Shown one piece after another: positions 26,520 to 37,356 of a DNA stretch of 61,594 nucleotides. The notes under the pieces are model-generated. The model saw only the letters and a list, made by a program, of their open reading frames with translations, searched no databases and was not told the DNA's origin. Each line of letters begins with the position of its first letter. The stretch's first letter is position 1. Origin of the DNA: Notoacmeibacter sp. (GTDB lineage: Bacteria; Pseudomonadota; Alphaproteobacteria; Rhizobiales; Rhizobiaceae); NCBI GenBank assembly GCA_019912385.1, contig JAIOIW010000046.1, forward strand, positions 1 through 61,594, written 5' to 3'. Position numbers and translations under genes: made by a program.

Positions 26520-28436
26520 TCAGCCCGCCCGCCGCAGCGACGGGCCGCCACGCCGGCGCGCGTCACGCGCGCTCTCTTCCTCGAACAGTGCCGCGAGTTG
26601 CTCGGTCATGGCGCCCGCCAGTTCCTCGGCGTCGACGATCGTCACCGCGCGGCGATAGTAGCGCGTCACGTCATGGCCGATACCGATCGCCAGCATTTCC
26701 ACCGGCGACTTGGTTTCGATCAGGTCGATCACCGCGCGCAGATGCCGCTCCAGATAATTGCCAGGATTGACCGACAGGGTCGAATCGTCGACCGGCGCGC
26801 CATCGGAAATCATCATCAGGATCTTGCGCTGCTCGCGCCGGGCAATCAGCCGCTGATGCGCCCACAGCAGCGCCTCGCCGTCGATGTTTTCCTTCAGCAG
26901 CCCCTCGCGCATCATCAGCCCGAGATTGCGCCGCGCACGCCGCCACGGCATGTCGGCGGACTTGTAGATGATGTGGCGCAGGTCGTTGAGCCGGCCGGGA
27001 TTGGCGGGCTTGCCGTCCTTGAGCCACTTCTCGCGTGACTGCCCGCCCTTCCACGCGCGGGTGGTGAATCCGAGGATCTCGACGCTGACGCCGCAACGCT
27101 CCAGCGTGCGCGCCAGGATGTCGGCGCAGGTCGCGGCAACCGAGATCGGCCGCCCGCGCATCGATCCCGAATTGTCGATCACCAGCGTCACGACGGTGTC
27201 GCGGAACCTGGTATCGCGTTCCTGCTTGAACGACAGGGCGGAAAAGCTGCCCTTCAACTCGTCGATGACGACGCGCGGCAGACGCGCCGGATCGAGATAG
27301 CCCTCCTCGAGGTCGAAGTCCCAGGAGCGGTTCTGCTGCGCCATCAGCCGGCGCTGCAGGCGGTTGGCGAGCCGTCCGACCACTCCTTGCAGGTTGGCCA
27401 GTTGCTTGTCGAGGAAGGCGCGCAGGCGGTCCAGTTCCTCCTCGTCGCACAGCTCTTCCGCGCCCACCGTCTCGTCGAAGGCGGTGGTGAAAATCTTGTA
27501 GTCGAGATGGGATGAAAGTTCGGCAAACGGGTCTTCCTTGCGCCGCGCCTCGCCTGGCGTCTCGGCTTCCTCCTCGTCCTCGGCGAACTCGTCGGCCGTG
27601 GCGTCGGTGGCTTCCATCTCGCCGGCTTCCTGCTCCTCGCTCGAAGCCTCGGAATCCTCCGACTCCGACCGGTCGCCGCCCTGCTCGTCTTCGCCGCCCT
27701 CTTCCGCGGCGTCCTCGTTTTGCGGCTGCTCCTCCTCGGTCTCCTCGCTCTCTTCCTCTTCCTGCTCGTCCTGGTAGTCCTCGGCCATCTCCATGGAGAC
27801 GAGCATCTGGCGCACTGCCCGGGCAAAGGCATTCTGGTCGTCGAGCTTGCCCGACAGCGCTTCCAGTTCCGGCCCGCACTTGTCGTCGATCCAGTCGCGC
27901 CACAGGTTCACGACGTTCTGCGCCGCTTCGGGAACCGGCTGGCCGGTCACCTTCTCGCGCACCATCATCGCCAGGGCATCTTCCAGCGGCGCTTCGGCCC
28001 TGTCCGTCACGCCGGCGAGGTTCGTGCGCTGGAACTTGTCTTCCAGCATCGAGGCGATGTTGGAGGCAACGCCCGACATGCGCAGCGAGCCGATCGATTC
28101 GCAGCGCGCCCGCTCGACCGCGTCGAAAACCGCGCGCGCCTGCCTGCCCTCGGGCGCAAGCCGCGCATGAACGCCGGCATCGTGGCAGGCCCGGCGCAAC
28201 GCCATCGAGTCGCCCAGCCCCCGCGTCACAGCGATGTCGTTGGCAGTCGGTTTCTTCGGCAATTCGGGCAACCGCGCGCGCGAGCCGACCAGCGACGGCT
28301 TGTCCTTGGAAAACGAGACTTCCATCTCGTTGTCCCCGGCGATCGCGCGCACACAGGCCGTCAGCGCGCGCTTGAACGCCTCGCTTTCGGTCTGCGCCTG
28401 GTTGCGTGCGCGGATATTGTCGCCGGGACCCGCCAT
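26520..28436 (-). CDS. cobT: cobaltochelatase subunit CobT
   Basis: A 638-aa subunit of the aerobic cobaltochelatase. The N-terminal half is helical, the middle (about residues 205-300) is a long acidic Glu/Ser stretch, and the C-terminal third is a von Willebrand-type domain with the metal-site motif DNSGSMRG (about 423-430). With CobS (AAA+ ATPase) it drives CobN to insert cobalt into hydrogenobyrinic acid a,c-diamide during cobalamin synthesis. CobN is not in the window. It follows cobS by 6 bp on the minus strand. Confidence 0.95.
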   Translation of the reverse strand: MAGPGDNIRARNQAQTESEAFKRALTACVRAIAGDNEMEVSFSKDKPSLVGSRARLPELPKKPTANDIAVTRGLGDSMALRRACHDAGVHARLAPEGRQARAVFDAVERARCESIGSLRMSGVASNIASMLEDKFQRTNLAGVTDRAEAPLEDALAMMVREKVTGQPVPEAAQNVVNLWRDWIDDKCGPELEALSGKLDDQNAFARAVRQMLVSMEMAEDYQDEQEEEESEETEEEQPQNEDAAEEGGEDEQGGDRSESEDSEASSEEQEAGEMEATDATADEFAEDEEEAETPGEARRKEDPFAELSSHLDYKIFTTAFDETVGAEELCDEEELDRLRAFLDKQLANLQGVVGRLANRLQRRLMAQQNRSWDFDLEEGYLDPARLPRVVIDELKGSFSALSFKQERDTRFRDTVVTLVIDNSGSMRGRPISVAATCADILARTLERCGVSVEILGFTTRAWKGGQSREKWLKDGKPANPGRLNDLRHIIYKSADMPWRRARRNLGLMMREGLLKENIDGEALLWAHQRLIARREQRKILMMISDGAPVDDSTLSVNPGNYLERHLRAVIDLIETKSPVEMLAIGIGHDVTRYYRRAVTIVDAEELAGAMTEQLAALFEEESARDARRRGGPSLRRAG

Positions 28437-28442
28437 GAAGAC

Positions 28443-29429
28443 CTAGCTCAACGTCACGTTCGCTGCCGATTCCGCCAGTTCCTCGCCAAAGGCGCGCTGG
28501 TAGAACTCGGCCACGATTGAGCGCTCGAGTTCGTCGCACTTGTTGAGGAAGGTCAGCCTGAACGCCATGCCGACGTCCTTGAAGATGTCGGCATTTTCCG
28601 CCCAGGTGATGCAGGTACGCGGGCTCATCACCGTCGACAGGTCGCCATTGATGAACGCCTGGCGGGTCATGTCCGCGACACGCACCATCTTGTTGACGAT
28701 GTCGCGACCCTGGTCATTCTGGAAATGGTGCGCCTTGGCCAGCACGATCGCCACTTCCTTGTCGTGCGGCAGGTAATTGAGCGTGGTGACGATGGACCAG
28801 CGGTCCATCTGCGCCTGGTTGATCTGCTGCGTGCCGTGATAGAGCCCGGTGGTGTCGCCGAGGCCGACCGTGTTGGCGGTGGCGAAAAGACGGAAGGCAG
28901 GATGCGGGCGAATCACGCGGGACTGGTCGAGCAGCGTCAGCCGGCCCGAGGATTCCAGCACGCGCTGGATCACGAACATCACGTCGGGACGTCCGGCGTC
29001 GTATTCGTCGAAAACGAGCGCGACATTGTGCTGGTAGGCCCAGGGCAGGATGCCGTCGCGGAACTCCGTGACCTGCTTGCCCTCCTGCACCACGATGGCG
29101 TCCTTGCCCACCAGGTCGATACGGCTGACATGGCTGTCGAGATTGACGCGCACGCAAGGCCAGTTGAGCCGCGCGGCCACCTGCTCGATATGCGTCGATT
29201 TGCCCGTGCCGTGATAGCCGGCGATCATCACGCGGCGGTTGTAGGCAAACCCTGCCAGGATCGCCAGCGTGGTCTGCTTGTCGAACAGGTAATCGGGATC
29301 GAGGTCGGGCACATGCGGATCCGCCGCCGAAAAGGCGGGGATCACCATGTCGGCGTCGAACCCGAAGGTTTCCTTGACCGAAACGGTCGTGTCGGGGAGA
29401 TTCGCGATATCGCGATCGACTTTGTTCAT
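28443..29429 (-). CDS. cobS: cobaltochelatase subunit CobS
   Basis: A 328-aa AAA+ ATPase with Walker [15 protein letters not shown] (about residues 71-84), Walker [15 protein letters not shown] and an arginine-finger region. It forms a hexameric chaperone with CobT that powers cobalt insertion by CobN. GGAGG lies 4 nt before ATG 29429; a second ATG at 29432 is only 1 nt from it. The order J-domain gene, cobS, cobT is the usual rhizobial one. Confidence 0.95.
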   Translation of the reverse strand: MNKVDRDIANLPDTTVSVKETFGFDADMVIPAFSAADPHVPDLDPDYLFDKQTTLAILAGFAYNRRVMIAGYHGTGKSTHIEQVAARLNWPCVRVNLDSHVSRIDLVGKDAIVVQEGKQVTEFRDGILPWAYQHNVALVFDEYDAGRPDVMFVIQRVLESSGRLTLLDQSRVIRPHPAFRLFATANTVGLGDTTGLYHGTQQINQAQMDRWSIVTTLNYLPHDKEVAIVLAKAHHFQNDQGRDIVNKMVRVADMTRQAFINGDLSTVMSPRTCITWAENADIFKDVGMAFRLTFLNKCDELERSIVAEFYQRAFGEELAESAANVTLS

Positions 29430-29533
29430 CATGCCTCCATCGGCGGATATCCCGCGGGCTTCAGTGCCCGGTATCCGCCGGTCGTACTTTCGTTGTCGAG
29501 GTTAGCATACGTTGCGCACTGTCGCGGTCGGCT

Positions 29534-30139
29534 CTAGCAGAAACCGGCTTGCTTGAGCAATCGGTAAGCCTGAATGACGTTGCGAAAGCGCTCTTCGGAA
29601 CCCCTGTCACCGCCATTTGCGTCGGGATGATGGCGTTTGACCAGTTCCTTATAACGCGCCTTTATCTCCGCGCCAGTCGCCTTCGGGCCCAGGCCCAGCG
29701 TTTCCATCGCCTTGGCCTCAAGCGGCTTGAGTCGCCTTTCGCGCTTCACCACGCCCGCATCGCCGAACAACCCGTAGGTATCGCGCGTGCGCGCCCGCGA
29801 CGCCGCACTGCCGGAGCGCATATTGGACGTCGGCGCCCAGTTTGCGGAATTGGCGCCGAATTTCCAGGTCGGCCGGTTGCCGGTGATCGCTTCCTTCTGG
29901 TAGCGCGCCACCTCGCCGTCGGACAGGCCTGAGAAATAGTTGTAGCCTTTGTTGTATTGCCGCACGTGGTCGACGCAGAACTTGAAATACTGCCCTTCCG
30001 CCATGCGGCCGACCGGCGCCCGATAGGCACCCGCTGCCGTGCAGCCGTCCCATTGGCAGCGCGGCGCCTCCGCCTTCGCGGCAGTCTCCGGGTCGGGGCG
30101 GATCCGGATCCGCTCGAAATATTTCGAATAGGGCTTCAT
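29534..30139 (-). CDS. J-domain (DnaJ-like) protein
   Basis: A 201-aa protein whose J domain is at the C-terminus (about residues 143-200) with the diagnostic HPD in KRHHPDAN. The N-terminal 130 residues contain two Cys/His pairs (PRCQWDGC and FKFCVDHV) that could bind a metal. The conserved segment GRMAEGQYFKFC places it in the rhizobial J-domain family beside cobS and bolA. It should stimulate an Hsp70 such as DnaK; the client is unknown. ATG 30139 is chosen over the longer frame. Confidence 0.85.
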   Translation of the reverse strand: MKPYSKYFERIRIRPDPETAAKAEAPRCQWDGCTAAGAYRAPVGRMAEGQYFKFCVDHVRQYNKGYNYFSGLSDGEVARYQKEAITGNRPTWKFGANSANWAPTSNMRSGSAASRARTRDTYGLFGDAGVVKRERRLKPLEAKAMETLGLGPKATGAEIKARYKELVKRHHPDANGGDRGSEERFRNVIQAYRLLKQAGFC

Positions 30140-30224
30140 GACCTGATTATGTGTGCTTCGTGCCGCGATACAAGAATTGACAAACGGGAGATTTACGCCC
30201 CAAAGGCATGAATCGCCGATTAAG

Positions 30225-30275
30225 AGCGTGCTGCGACCAAACCGATTCCATTTGATTGCATCACGCTCCAGGAGC
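30225..30275. repeat. possible degenerate palindromic repeat
   Basis: Between the J-domain gene and bolA, AGCGTG and CACGCT pair around a segment containing GATTCCATTTGA. The same 12 bases occur in the terminal repeats of the element at 31618-31774. This may be a decayed or partial relative of that family. The flanking 195 bp must also hold the bolA promoter; no clear hexamers were assigned. Confidence 0.35.
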
Positions 30276-30334
30276 GCTGCTTTGTCCGGTTCCGATTGCG
30301 GGCCGAAACCCTGATATGGTGAGGATACTGACGC

Positions 30335-30637
30335 ATGTCCATCGAAAAAACGATAGAGGCCAAACTGGCGAGCGCCTTTGAGCCGGAAAGCCTTGACGTC
30401 ATCAACGAGAGCCATCTTCATGCCGGCCACCACCGCTCCGGCCCCGGCGAGCACGGAACGTTCGACGGCGTCGGCGAGACGCATTTCCGCATCCGCATAA
30501 TTTCCTCTCGCTTTGCCGGCCTTTCGCGCGTCGATCGCCACCGCGCGATCAACGCGGCGCTCGCCGGGGAACTTGCCGGTCCCGTCCACGCGCTCGCAAT
30601 CGAGGCATCCGCGCCGGGGGAACCGGCGCACCGATAG
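30335..30637 (+). CDS. bolA: BolA family protein
   Basis: A 100-aa protein with the BolA/IbaG fold: EAKLASAFEPESLDVINES, the conserved HLHAGHH region with possible Fe-S ligand His residues, and the helix-turn ETHFRIRIISSRFAGLSRVDRHR. Proteins of this family partner with monothiol glutaredoxins in iron-sulfur handling or act as regulators. It is divergent from the J-domain and cobST genes. Its TAG stop overlaps the first base of a palindromic repeat. Confidence 0.88.
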   Translation: MSIEKTIEAKLASAFEPESLDVINESHLHAGHHRSGPGEHGTFDGVGETHFRIRIISSRFAGLSRVDRHRAINAALAGELAGPVHALAIEASAPGEPAHR

Positions 30638-30684
30638 CGCATCGGCCCGAAAACCGGAATCGGTTTTCGGCAAGCACGATGCGC
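30637..30684. repeat. REP-like palindrome, family A copy 1
   Basis: A nested palindrome: GCGCATCG (30637-30644) pairs with CGATGCGC (30677-30684), and CCGAAAACC (30647-30655) with GGTTTTCGG (30662-30670). A second copy in inverse orientation lies at 53430-53477. Such short palindromes are dispersed in rhizobial genomes and may act as transcript ends. This copy starts at the last base of the bolA stop codon. Confidence 0.8.
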
Positions 30685-30712
30685 GGATAAAATGACTTAC
30701 AGCGAAGAGGGA

Positions 30713-31513
30713 TCAGGCGTTCTCGACCAGGAAGCGGGTGACCGATTCGGTCGTCGAATTGGCGCGCTTGCCGATCGTTCTGACGATCGAGAAATGCGTG
30801 TAGGCGGACCCGTCGAAAGCCGTGACATCGGCATCCGCCGCCCGCAGTCGCGATATGAACATCCGCGACATCTGCGGATGCGGCGGGATTTTGGTCCAAC
30901 TCACATAGACGGGAGGGACGCGCCCCCTCCTGATATGGCTGACCGGTGAAAGCCGGTTCCAGTCGCCTTCGTCGGGAAACAGCCTCCTGTAGATCGGCGA
31001 GAATTCCCCGTCGTTGAGGTTCTGCAGCGTGTAGATGTCGTAGGCGCCGGTGTCGATCGACAGCAGGCCGCGCACGGGCCCTGCGCTGCCGTCGAGCACG
31101 GTGAGCGACGCCAGATGCGCACCTGCCGAATGGCCCATGACCGTCAGGCGCCGCGGATCGCCGCCGAGCCCGCCGATATGGGCGCGCACCCAGTTGATCG
31201 CTTCGGCAACATCCTCGCGCTGCCGCTTGATGTTCGCCTTGGGCAGCCTCCGGTATTCGATCGACACGAAGACCATGCCGAGGCGCTCGGCCAGTTCCGG
31301 CAGTGCGAACACGTTGCGCCTGTTGCCGAAGGTCCATGCCCCGCCATGGATGAAGACCAGCACCGGCTTGCCCTCGTCGCGTGGCGATGCGTAGACATCG
31401 AGCGCTTCCGGCCCGTAATTGAACATGCGCGGCACAGTCGGCTCGGCAAAGGCCGGGCGCGGCAGGAACGCCGTCGCGGCGGCGGAGGCAATGAATGTCC
31501 GGCGGTTCAACAT
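30713..31513 (-). CDS. secreted alpha/beta hydrolase (esterase/lipase-like)
   Basis: A 266-aa protein. The N-terminus NRRTFIASAAATAFLP looks like a Tat signal with twin Arg. The hydrolase core has the oxyanion motif FIHGGAW (about residues 54-60), the nucleophile elbow GHSAG (Ser about 127), a likely acid in the segment after VPPVYVSW, and a His in FDGSAYTHFS. It belongs to the hormone-sensitive-lipase or BD-FAE-like esterases; the substrate is not predictable. Monocistronic by position. Confidence 0.82.
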   Translation of the reverse strand: MLNRRTFIASAAATAFLPRPAFAEPTVPRMFNYGPEALDVYASPRDEGKPVLVFIHGGAWTFGNRRNVFALPELAERLGMVFVSIEYRRLPKANIKRQREDVAEAINWVRAHIGGLGGDPRRLTVMGHSAGAHLASLTVLDGSAGPVRGLLSIDTGAYDIYTLQNLNDGEFSPIYRRLFPDEGDWNRLSPVSHIRRGRVPPVYVSWTKIPPHPQMSRMFISRLRAADADVTAFDGSAYTHFSIVRTIGKRANSTTESVTRFLVENA

Positions 31514-31617
31514 CGCGCACGTGCTCGCGTGAATTGGCGATTCTTCACTTGCGCCGGTTCATGATTGGTAAATCCGGCGATTTCTGGACCGCCGCGCGGC
31601 CGCGGGTCCTGGCCCTG

Positions 31618-31774
31618 GAGCCTTTCATCTTCAAATGGAATCATTTGAACGCCGGGATTTTGCGATCCGGCGAGGAGCGCGGGGCGACACGGCATGATTA
31701 CCGTCAGATGCGCGCGACGATACCCGGGCGCAAGAGAAAAAGCTCACACGATTCCATTTGAAGATGAACGGCTC
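31618..31774. mobile_element. MITE-like element downstream of the CNNM gene
   Basis: A 157-bp segment with 25-bp terminal inverted repeats (31618-31642 and 31750-31774) that differ at one position; each contains the core TTCATCTTCAAATGGAATC. The inside has a small hairpin (GCCGGGAT / ATCCGGC) and no ORF of note. The right end coincides with the C of the reverse-strand stop triplet of the CNNM gene. The symmetry and lack of coding content fit a non-autonomous element; the mobilising family is unknown. Confidence 0.72.
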
Positions 31775-33036
31775 TAAACCGGACGGATCCTCAGCTTGGT
31801 GATCCGGTTCTTCTCGCGCTTCATCACCACGAAACGTTTTCCATGGAAGGTGAAAGCCTGCTTTTCCTCGGGGATGGTCTGCGTCTCGTGGATCACCAGG
31901 CCCGCGATCGTCGTCGCCTCCTCGTCCGGCAGGTCCCAGTCGAGCGCACGATTGAGGTCGCGGATCGGCACCGACCCGTCGACCACCACCGAACCGTCGG
32001 CTTCGTGCTTGACGCCCTGCACCTCGATATCGTGCTCGTCGGCGATCTCGCCGACGATCTCCTCCAGAATGTCCTCCAGCGTGACCAACCCCTCCAGTTC
32101 GCCGTATTCGTCGACGACGATGGCGATATGGGCCTTGCGCCTGAGGAAGGCGTTGAGCTGGTCGTGCAGTGTCGTGGTGTCGGGGACGAACCAGGGCTTG
32201 GTTGCCACCTTCATGAGATCGATCTTCGACGGATCGTTGCCGACCTCGTTGAGCGTGCGCAGCAAGTCCTTCGCATGAACGATGCCGACGATATTGTCGG
32301 TGGACCCCCGCCAGATCGGCATACGCGTGTAGGGCGACTGAAGGATTTCGCGCACCGCGATTTCGGCGGGATCGACCGCGTTGACCATGCGCATGGCCGT
32401 GCGATGGATCATGACATCGGAGACCTCGAGTTCCACCAGGTCGAGAAGCCCGCCCAGCCGGTCGCGATCCTGCTTCACGAATGCGCCCTCGCGATGCAGC
32501 ACTTCCATCGTGCCGCGGATTTCCTCATGCGCCGAGAGCATCGACTGGCCTTCGCCCAGGCGCACGCCGAAAAGTCGCAGCACGAGCCGCACGAAAGCAT
32601 TGACCAGGCTGGACAAGGGGCCGATCACGCCGACATAGAGGCGCATGGCAGGCGCCACGGCGAGCGAGAACCGGTCGGGGCTCGAAATCGCCCAGCTCTT
32701 CGGCAGGACTTCGGCAAAAACCACCAGCAGCACCGTCATCGCCAGTGTCGCATAGGCCACGCCCGCTTGGCCGAACAGGGACAGGAACATCGAGGTCGCC
32801 AGCGACGAGGCGAGGATATTGACCAAATTGTTGCCGATCAGCAGTGCGCCGATCAGCCGGTCGCGCCGCTCGATCAGGATGTTGACCTTGCGCGCGCGCG
32901 CGTCGCCCGCGCCCTCCAGCGAATGCATGCGCGCCCGCGAGGCGGCCGTCAGCGCGGTCTCGGAACCCGAAAAGATCGCCGACAGGACGACCAGGACGAG
33001 AATTATGCCACAGATGATCCAGAACATCGCGGTCAT
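31774..33036 (-). CDS. CNNM/HlyC-CorC family membrane protein with CBS pair
   Basis: A 420-aa protein with an N-terminal DUF21 (CNNM) membrane domain (three to four helices in the first 150 residues, FSGSETALTAASRARMHSLE), a tandem CBS pair (about 200-330, including YTRMPIWRGSTDNIVGIVHAKDLL and VDEYGELEGLVTLEDILEEI), and a C-terminal CorC/HlyC domain. Members are implicated in magnesium or cobalt efflux or sensing. Its ATG overlaps the aroB stop by 4 bp, an order conserved in rhizobia. Confidence 0.9.
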   Translation of the reverse strand: MTAMFWIICGIILVLVVLSAIFSGSETALTAASRARMHSLEGAGDARARKVNILIERRDRLIGALLIGNNLVNILASSLATSMFLSLFGQAGVAYATLAMTVLLVVFAEVLPKSWAISSPDRFSLAVAPAMRLYVGVIGPLSSLVNAFVRLVLRLFGVRLGEGQSMLSAHEEIRGTMEVLHREGAFVKQDRDRLGGLLDLVELEVSDVMIHRTAMRMVNAVDPAEIAVREILQSPYTRMPIWRGSTDNIVGIVHAKDLLRTLNEVGNDPSKIDLMKVATKPWFVPDTTTLHDQLNAFLRRKAHIAIVVDEYGELEGLVTLEDILEEIVGEIADEHDIEVQGVKHEADGSVVVDGSVPIRDLNRALDWDLPDEEATTIAGLVIHETQTIPEEKQAFTFHGKRFVVMKREKNRITKLRIRPV

Positions 33037-34184
33037 TGCGGATTGTTCTCCTCGAGAAACGCCAGCACCTGCGATGCCGGAACATCACGGGCAACGAAGG
33101 ACCGGCCGACGCCATGCGCCAGGATGAAGGTCAACGCACCGCGTGTCACCTTCTTGTCCTGCGCAATATAGTCCAAAAGCCGCTCGGCTGAAGGGAGCCC
33201 GCCGGGAACGTCCGCAAGCCGCCACGGCAGCCCGACATCGCGAAGGTGCTTCTCGACGCGTTCGGCGTCGTCCGGGCTTGCCAGGTTCATGCGCGCGGAA
33301 AAGCGGAAGGCAAGCGCCATGCCGATCGCCACGCCTTCGCCATGGACGAGCCGCGCGCTGTCGAAATCCGTCGCCGCTTCCAGCGCGTGGCCGAAGGTGT
33401 GACCGAGATTGAGCAGAGCCCGATCTCCCGCTTCCCGCTCGTCGCGGGCCACGACATCGGCCTTGGCCCGGCAGGATTCGGCGATCGCATGGGTTCGCGC
33501 CGCGCCGCCGGCAAAGACCGCGCGCCAGTTGCCCTCCAGCCATGCGAAGAATTCCGGCCGGTCGATCAGGCCGTATTTTGCCACCTCGGCATAGCCTGCC
33601 GTGAACTCGCGCCTTGGCAGCGTGTCGAGCGCGCCGGCGTCGGCCAGCACGAGTTGCGGCTGGTGGAAGACGCCGACCAGGTTCTTGCCGCGTATGGTGT
33701 TGATCCCGGTCTTGCCGCCCACCGAGCTGTCCACCTGGGCAAGCAGCGACGTCGGCACCTGGATGAACCGCATGCCGCGGCGAACGATCCCCGCTGCAAA
33801 TCCCGTCAGATCGCCGATGACGCCGCCGCCGAGCGCGATCAGCGCATCGCGGCGCTCCAGCTTTTCGCGGAGCGCGAAATCGACGACCTCCTGCAGCATG
33901 GCGAAGCTCTTGGTCTTCTCGCCCGCCGGCAGCACCAGCGCCTCGGCCGCCATCCCCGCTGACGCGAGGCTTTGGGTCAACATATCCAGATGATGCGCGG
34001 CGACATGTTCGTCGCTGACGATCGCAACGCGGATGCCCGGCAGGCGGCGGATGATCTCCGCCCCTGCCGCGGCAATCAGACCGCTGCCGATCAGGATGTC
34101 GTAGGCGCGATCGCCGAGCCCGACCGTGATTCTGGCCGCATCCTGTCCCTCGCCGGTCTCACCCGCCCTGCCTGCCTTGTTCAT
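33033..34184 (-). CDS. aroB: 3-dehydroquinate synthase
   Basis: A 383-aa enzyme that cyclises DAHP to 3-dehydroquinate using NAD and a divalent metal. Visible motifs are the NAD-binding ALGGGVIGDLTGFAAGIVRRG, the substrate loop PTSLLAQVDSSVGGKTGIN, and the metal ligands Glu in AGYAEVAKYG and His in NLGHTFGHALE. The gene is joined to aroK upstream and the CNNM gene downstream by 4-bp overlaps, giving an aroK-aroB-CNNM transcript. Confidence 0.96.
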   Translation of the reverse strand: MNKAGRAGETGEGQDAARITVGLGDRAYDILIGSGLIAAAGAEIIRRLPGIRVAIVSDEHVAAHHLDMLTQSLASAGMAAEALVLPAGEKTKSFAMLQEVVDFALREKLERRDALIALGGGVIGDLTGFAAGIVRRGMRFIQVPTSLLAQVDSSVGGKTGINTIRGKNLVGVFHQPQLVLADAGALDTLPRREFTAGYAEVAKYGLIDRPEFFAWLEGNWRAVFAGGAARTHAIAESCRAKADVVARDEREAGDRALLNLGHTFGHALEAATDFDSARLVHGEGVAIGMALAFRFSARMNLASPDDAERVEKHLRDVGLPWRLADVPGGLPSAERLLDYIAQDKKVTRGALTFILAHGVGRSFVARDVPASQVLAFLEENNPQ

Positions 34185-34777
34185 CGCGGCGCTCCGTTGA
34201 TCTGCGCGTGCATGTCTTCCAGGTACCGGTCGAGGGCTGTGATCACCCTCTCGGCCATTTCTTCCCTGCTCACGTCTTGCGATTCCACAGTCAGATCGGC
34301 AAGGGCATAGACCGGATAGCGCGCATCGATCAGCCGGCTCATCACCCCGCGCGGATCGGGATCCTTGAGCAACGGACGGTCCTGGCGGCGCGAAACCCGC
34401 TCCATCAGCAGGTCGATATCCGCCTTCAGCCAGATCGCGATCCCGTGCCTGGCGACCGCGGCACGGATCTTGTCGCTGATGAATGCGCCGCCGCCGGTGG
34501 AAATGACCTGGGGTCCGTTCCTGAGCAGACGCTGCACGACCCTTGTTTCCAGCGCCCTGAATTCCGGTTCGCCGTAGAGTTCGAACAGGTCGGCGACGGT
34601 CATGCGCGAGACGTTCTCGATCTCATGGTCGGAATCCACGAAACCGATGCCGAGCATCTGCGCCACGCGCCGCCCGATGGCGGTCTTCCCGGCGCCCATC
34701 AGGCCGACAAAGACGATCGAGCGCTTGCCCAGATGCAAGCGTATCCGTTCCGCCATGCTGCTGGTCGAACTGTCCAT
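34181..34777 (-). CDS. aroK: shikimate kinase
   Basis: A 198-aa P-loop kinase that phosphorylates shikimate. It has Walker A GLMGAGKT (about residues 26-33), the shikimate-binding DSDHEIE, the GEPEFRALE segment, the STGGGAF motif and the lid RQDRPLL. Start choice is not firm: ATG 34777 has GGAAAG at usable distance, and ATG 34780 and 34813 are alternatives. First gene of the aroK-aroB-CNNM unit, divergent from the 50-aa protein and xerD. Confidence 0.95.
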   Translation of the reverse strand: MDSSTSSMAERIRLHLGKRSIVFVGLMGAGKTAIGRRVAQMLGIGFVDSDHEIENVSRMTVADLFELYGEPEFRALETRVVQRLLRNGPQVISTGGGAFISDKIRAAVARHGIAIWLKADIDLLMERVSRRQDRPLLKDPDPRGVMSRLIDARYPVYALADLTVESQDVSREEMAERVITALDRYLEDMHAQINGAPR

Positions 34778-34933
34778 CATGCTTTCCGCGCCGGTTTGCG
34801 CCGGTATCGACATCAAATCATGCCGTCCGTCAAGTAAATCACGGCCGTGGTGCTGGTGCCCGGCCTTGCATTCGCTTGACTGTCGCCCCATAACGGCACA
34901 GGGCGCAAGGACGGCAAGAACCGGCGGGGACTG

Positions 34934-35086
34934 ATGCCGACTCTCTTTCGATTCATTGTCACGTTGGGAATTCTGGCCGGCATCGCCTATGGCGGAATGT
35001 TTGCGCTGGCAACCTTCGTCAAGCCGAACAAGGGCGAAATGACGGTCCGCATTCCGGCCGAAAAGCTCAATCCGCAACGCAACTGA
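34934..35086 (+). CDS. conserved small membrane protein (50 aa)
   Basis: ATG 34934 follows GGCGGGGA and encodes [20 protein letters not shown], a single transmembrane helix, then [19 protein letters not shown] and a short polar tail ending NPQRN. Similar small proteins occur between aroK and xerD in many rhizobia, sometimes mislabelled histidine kinase. Function is unknown. It lies 19 bp before xerD on the same strand and is probably co-transcribed with it. Confidence 0.75.
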   Translation: MPTLFRFIVTLGILAGIAYGGMFALATFVKPNKGEMTVRIPAEKLNPQRN

Positions 35087-35105
35087 TCCCGGCTGGAGAT
35101 CTGGC

Positions 35106-36020
<915 letters not shown>

Positions 36021-36120
36021 GCAGTAGATGTTTATGTGAGTGCCGGAACCAACCGGGCCGATCGGCCCTCTCCGGCGATCGTCCCGCCGTTAAATCGCGT
36101 TCCGCCGGGGACCTTGCGAT

Positions 36121-37071
36121 ATGTACCAGTATCTCGACTTCGAAAAACCGGTTGCCGACCTGGAAGGCAAGATCCTCGAGCTGAAATCGCTGATGGAGAG
36201 CGGCGAGGCCGTGGATGTCGCCGACGAGATCGCGCGTCTGGAGAAGCGGTCGGAAGAAGCGCTTCGCGAGGTCTACAAGTCGCTCACCCCCTGGCAGAAG
36301 GCACAGGTCGCCCGCCACCCTGACAGGCCGCACTGCCGGGACTACGTGGAGCGCCTGTTCACCGAATTCACACCGCTTGCCGGCGACCGCAATTTCGCCG
36401 AGGACAGCGCGATCATGGGCGGCCTCGCCCGCTTCGAGGGCCAGGCGGTCTGCGTCATCGGCCAGGAGAAGGGCTTCGACACCCAGTCCAGGCTGAAGCA
36501 CAATTTCGGCATGGCCCGCCCGGAGGGCTACCGCAAGGCGGTCCGGCTGATGGAAATGGCCGACCGCTTCGCCCTGCCGGTGATCACGCTGGTCGACACC
36601 GCCGGCGCCTATCCCGGCGTCGGCGCCGAGGAACGCGGCCAGGCAGAGGCGATCGCCCGGTCCACCGCGATGTCGCTCAATCTCAAGGTGCCGGTCGTCT
36701 CCATTATCATCGGCGAAGGCGGCTCGGGCGGCGCTATCGCGATCGCCACCGCCAACCGCGTCTACATGCTGGAACACGCGATCTATTCGGTGATCTCGCC
36801 GGAAGGCGCGGCTTCGATCCTGTGGCACGATTCGACCCGCGCCAAGGACGCGGCCACCGGCATGAAGATCACCGCCCAGGACCTGCTCGAACTCAAGGTC
36901 ATCGACGGCATCATCGCCGAGCCGCTGGGCGGCGCCCATCGCGGGCCAGGCCAGGTGATCTCGGCGGCCGGCACCCAGATTGCCGCCGCGCTGAAGGACA
37001 TGTCCGATCCCGCGCTCGACCTGCGCAGGGACCGGCGCCAAAAATTCCTCGCCATCGGCCGCTCGCTCTGA
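36121..37071 (+). CDS. accA: acetyl-CoA carboxylase carboxyltransferase subunit alpha
   Basis: A 316-aa protein with the N-terminal [18 protein letters not shown] of AccA, the crotonase-like core [38 protein letters not shown], the oxyanion-forming [13 protein letters not shown] and [10 protein letters not shown]. With AccD it transfers carboxyl from carboxybiotin to acetyl-CoA to make malonyl-CoA. A 100-bp gap separates it from xerD. A palindrome and a strong terminator follow. Confidence 0.96.
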   Translation: MYQYLDFEKPVADLEGKILELKSLMESGEAVDVADEIARLEKRSEEALREVYKSLTPWQKAQVARHPDRPHCRDYVERLFTEFTPLAGDRNFAEDSAIMGGLARFEGQAVCVIGQEKGFDTQSRLKHNFGMARPEGYRKAVRLMEMADRFALPVITLVDTAGAYPGVGAEERGQAEAIARSTAMSLNLKVPVVSIIIGEGGSGGAIAIATANRVYMLEHAIYSVISPEGAASILWHDSTRAKDAATGMKITAQDLLELKVIDGIIAEPLGGAHRGPGQVISAAGTQIAAALKDMSDPALDLRRDRRQKFLAIGRSL

Positions 37072-37115
37072 GCAGGTTCCGCAAAACTGCGCAGCGGTTT
37101 TGCGACGGGACCTGC
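37072..37115. repeat. REP-like palindrome, family B
   Basis: Directly after the accA stop, GCAGGT (37072-37077) pairs with ACCTGC (37110-37115) and CGCAAAAC with GTTTTGCG inside it. This nested palindrome resembles repetitive elements of rhizobial genomes. A weaker relative with a similar core may lie near 41890-41925. Confidence 0.6.
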
Positions 37116-37130
37116 GCCAGACAAGGGAAT

Positions 37131-37179
37131 CCAGGCAGGCTTTCGTGGGTTGCCCCACGAAAGCCTGCCTGGTTTTTTT
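37131..37179 (+). terminator. strong rho-independent terminator after accA
   Basis: A perfect 19-bp stem CCAGGCAGGCTTTCGTGGG (37131-37149) / complement (37154-37172), a 4-nt loop and seven T residues (37173-37179). This is a very stable terminator for accA and probably the longest perfect stem with a T tract in the window. Confidence 0.92.
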
Positions 37180-37356
37180 AAGGCTACGCGCACCGTTCCG
37201 CCACAAAATCGCCAAGCCAGTGCCTTCAAAGACTACTGCGTGATGCGCGCTTGATTCTTGCGCTAAGGCTTTGTCAAGGTTAACGGGCTATCATGTCGAT
37301 CGAACGCGTGAGAGGCTGACGCGCACGCGGGCCTGCTTTATGGATACCTTTTCTTC

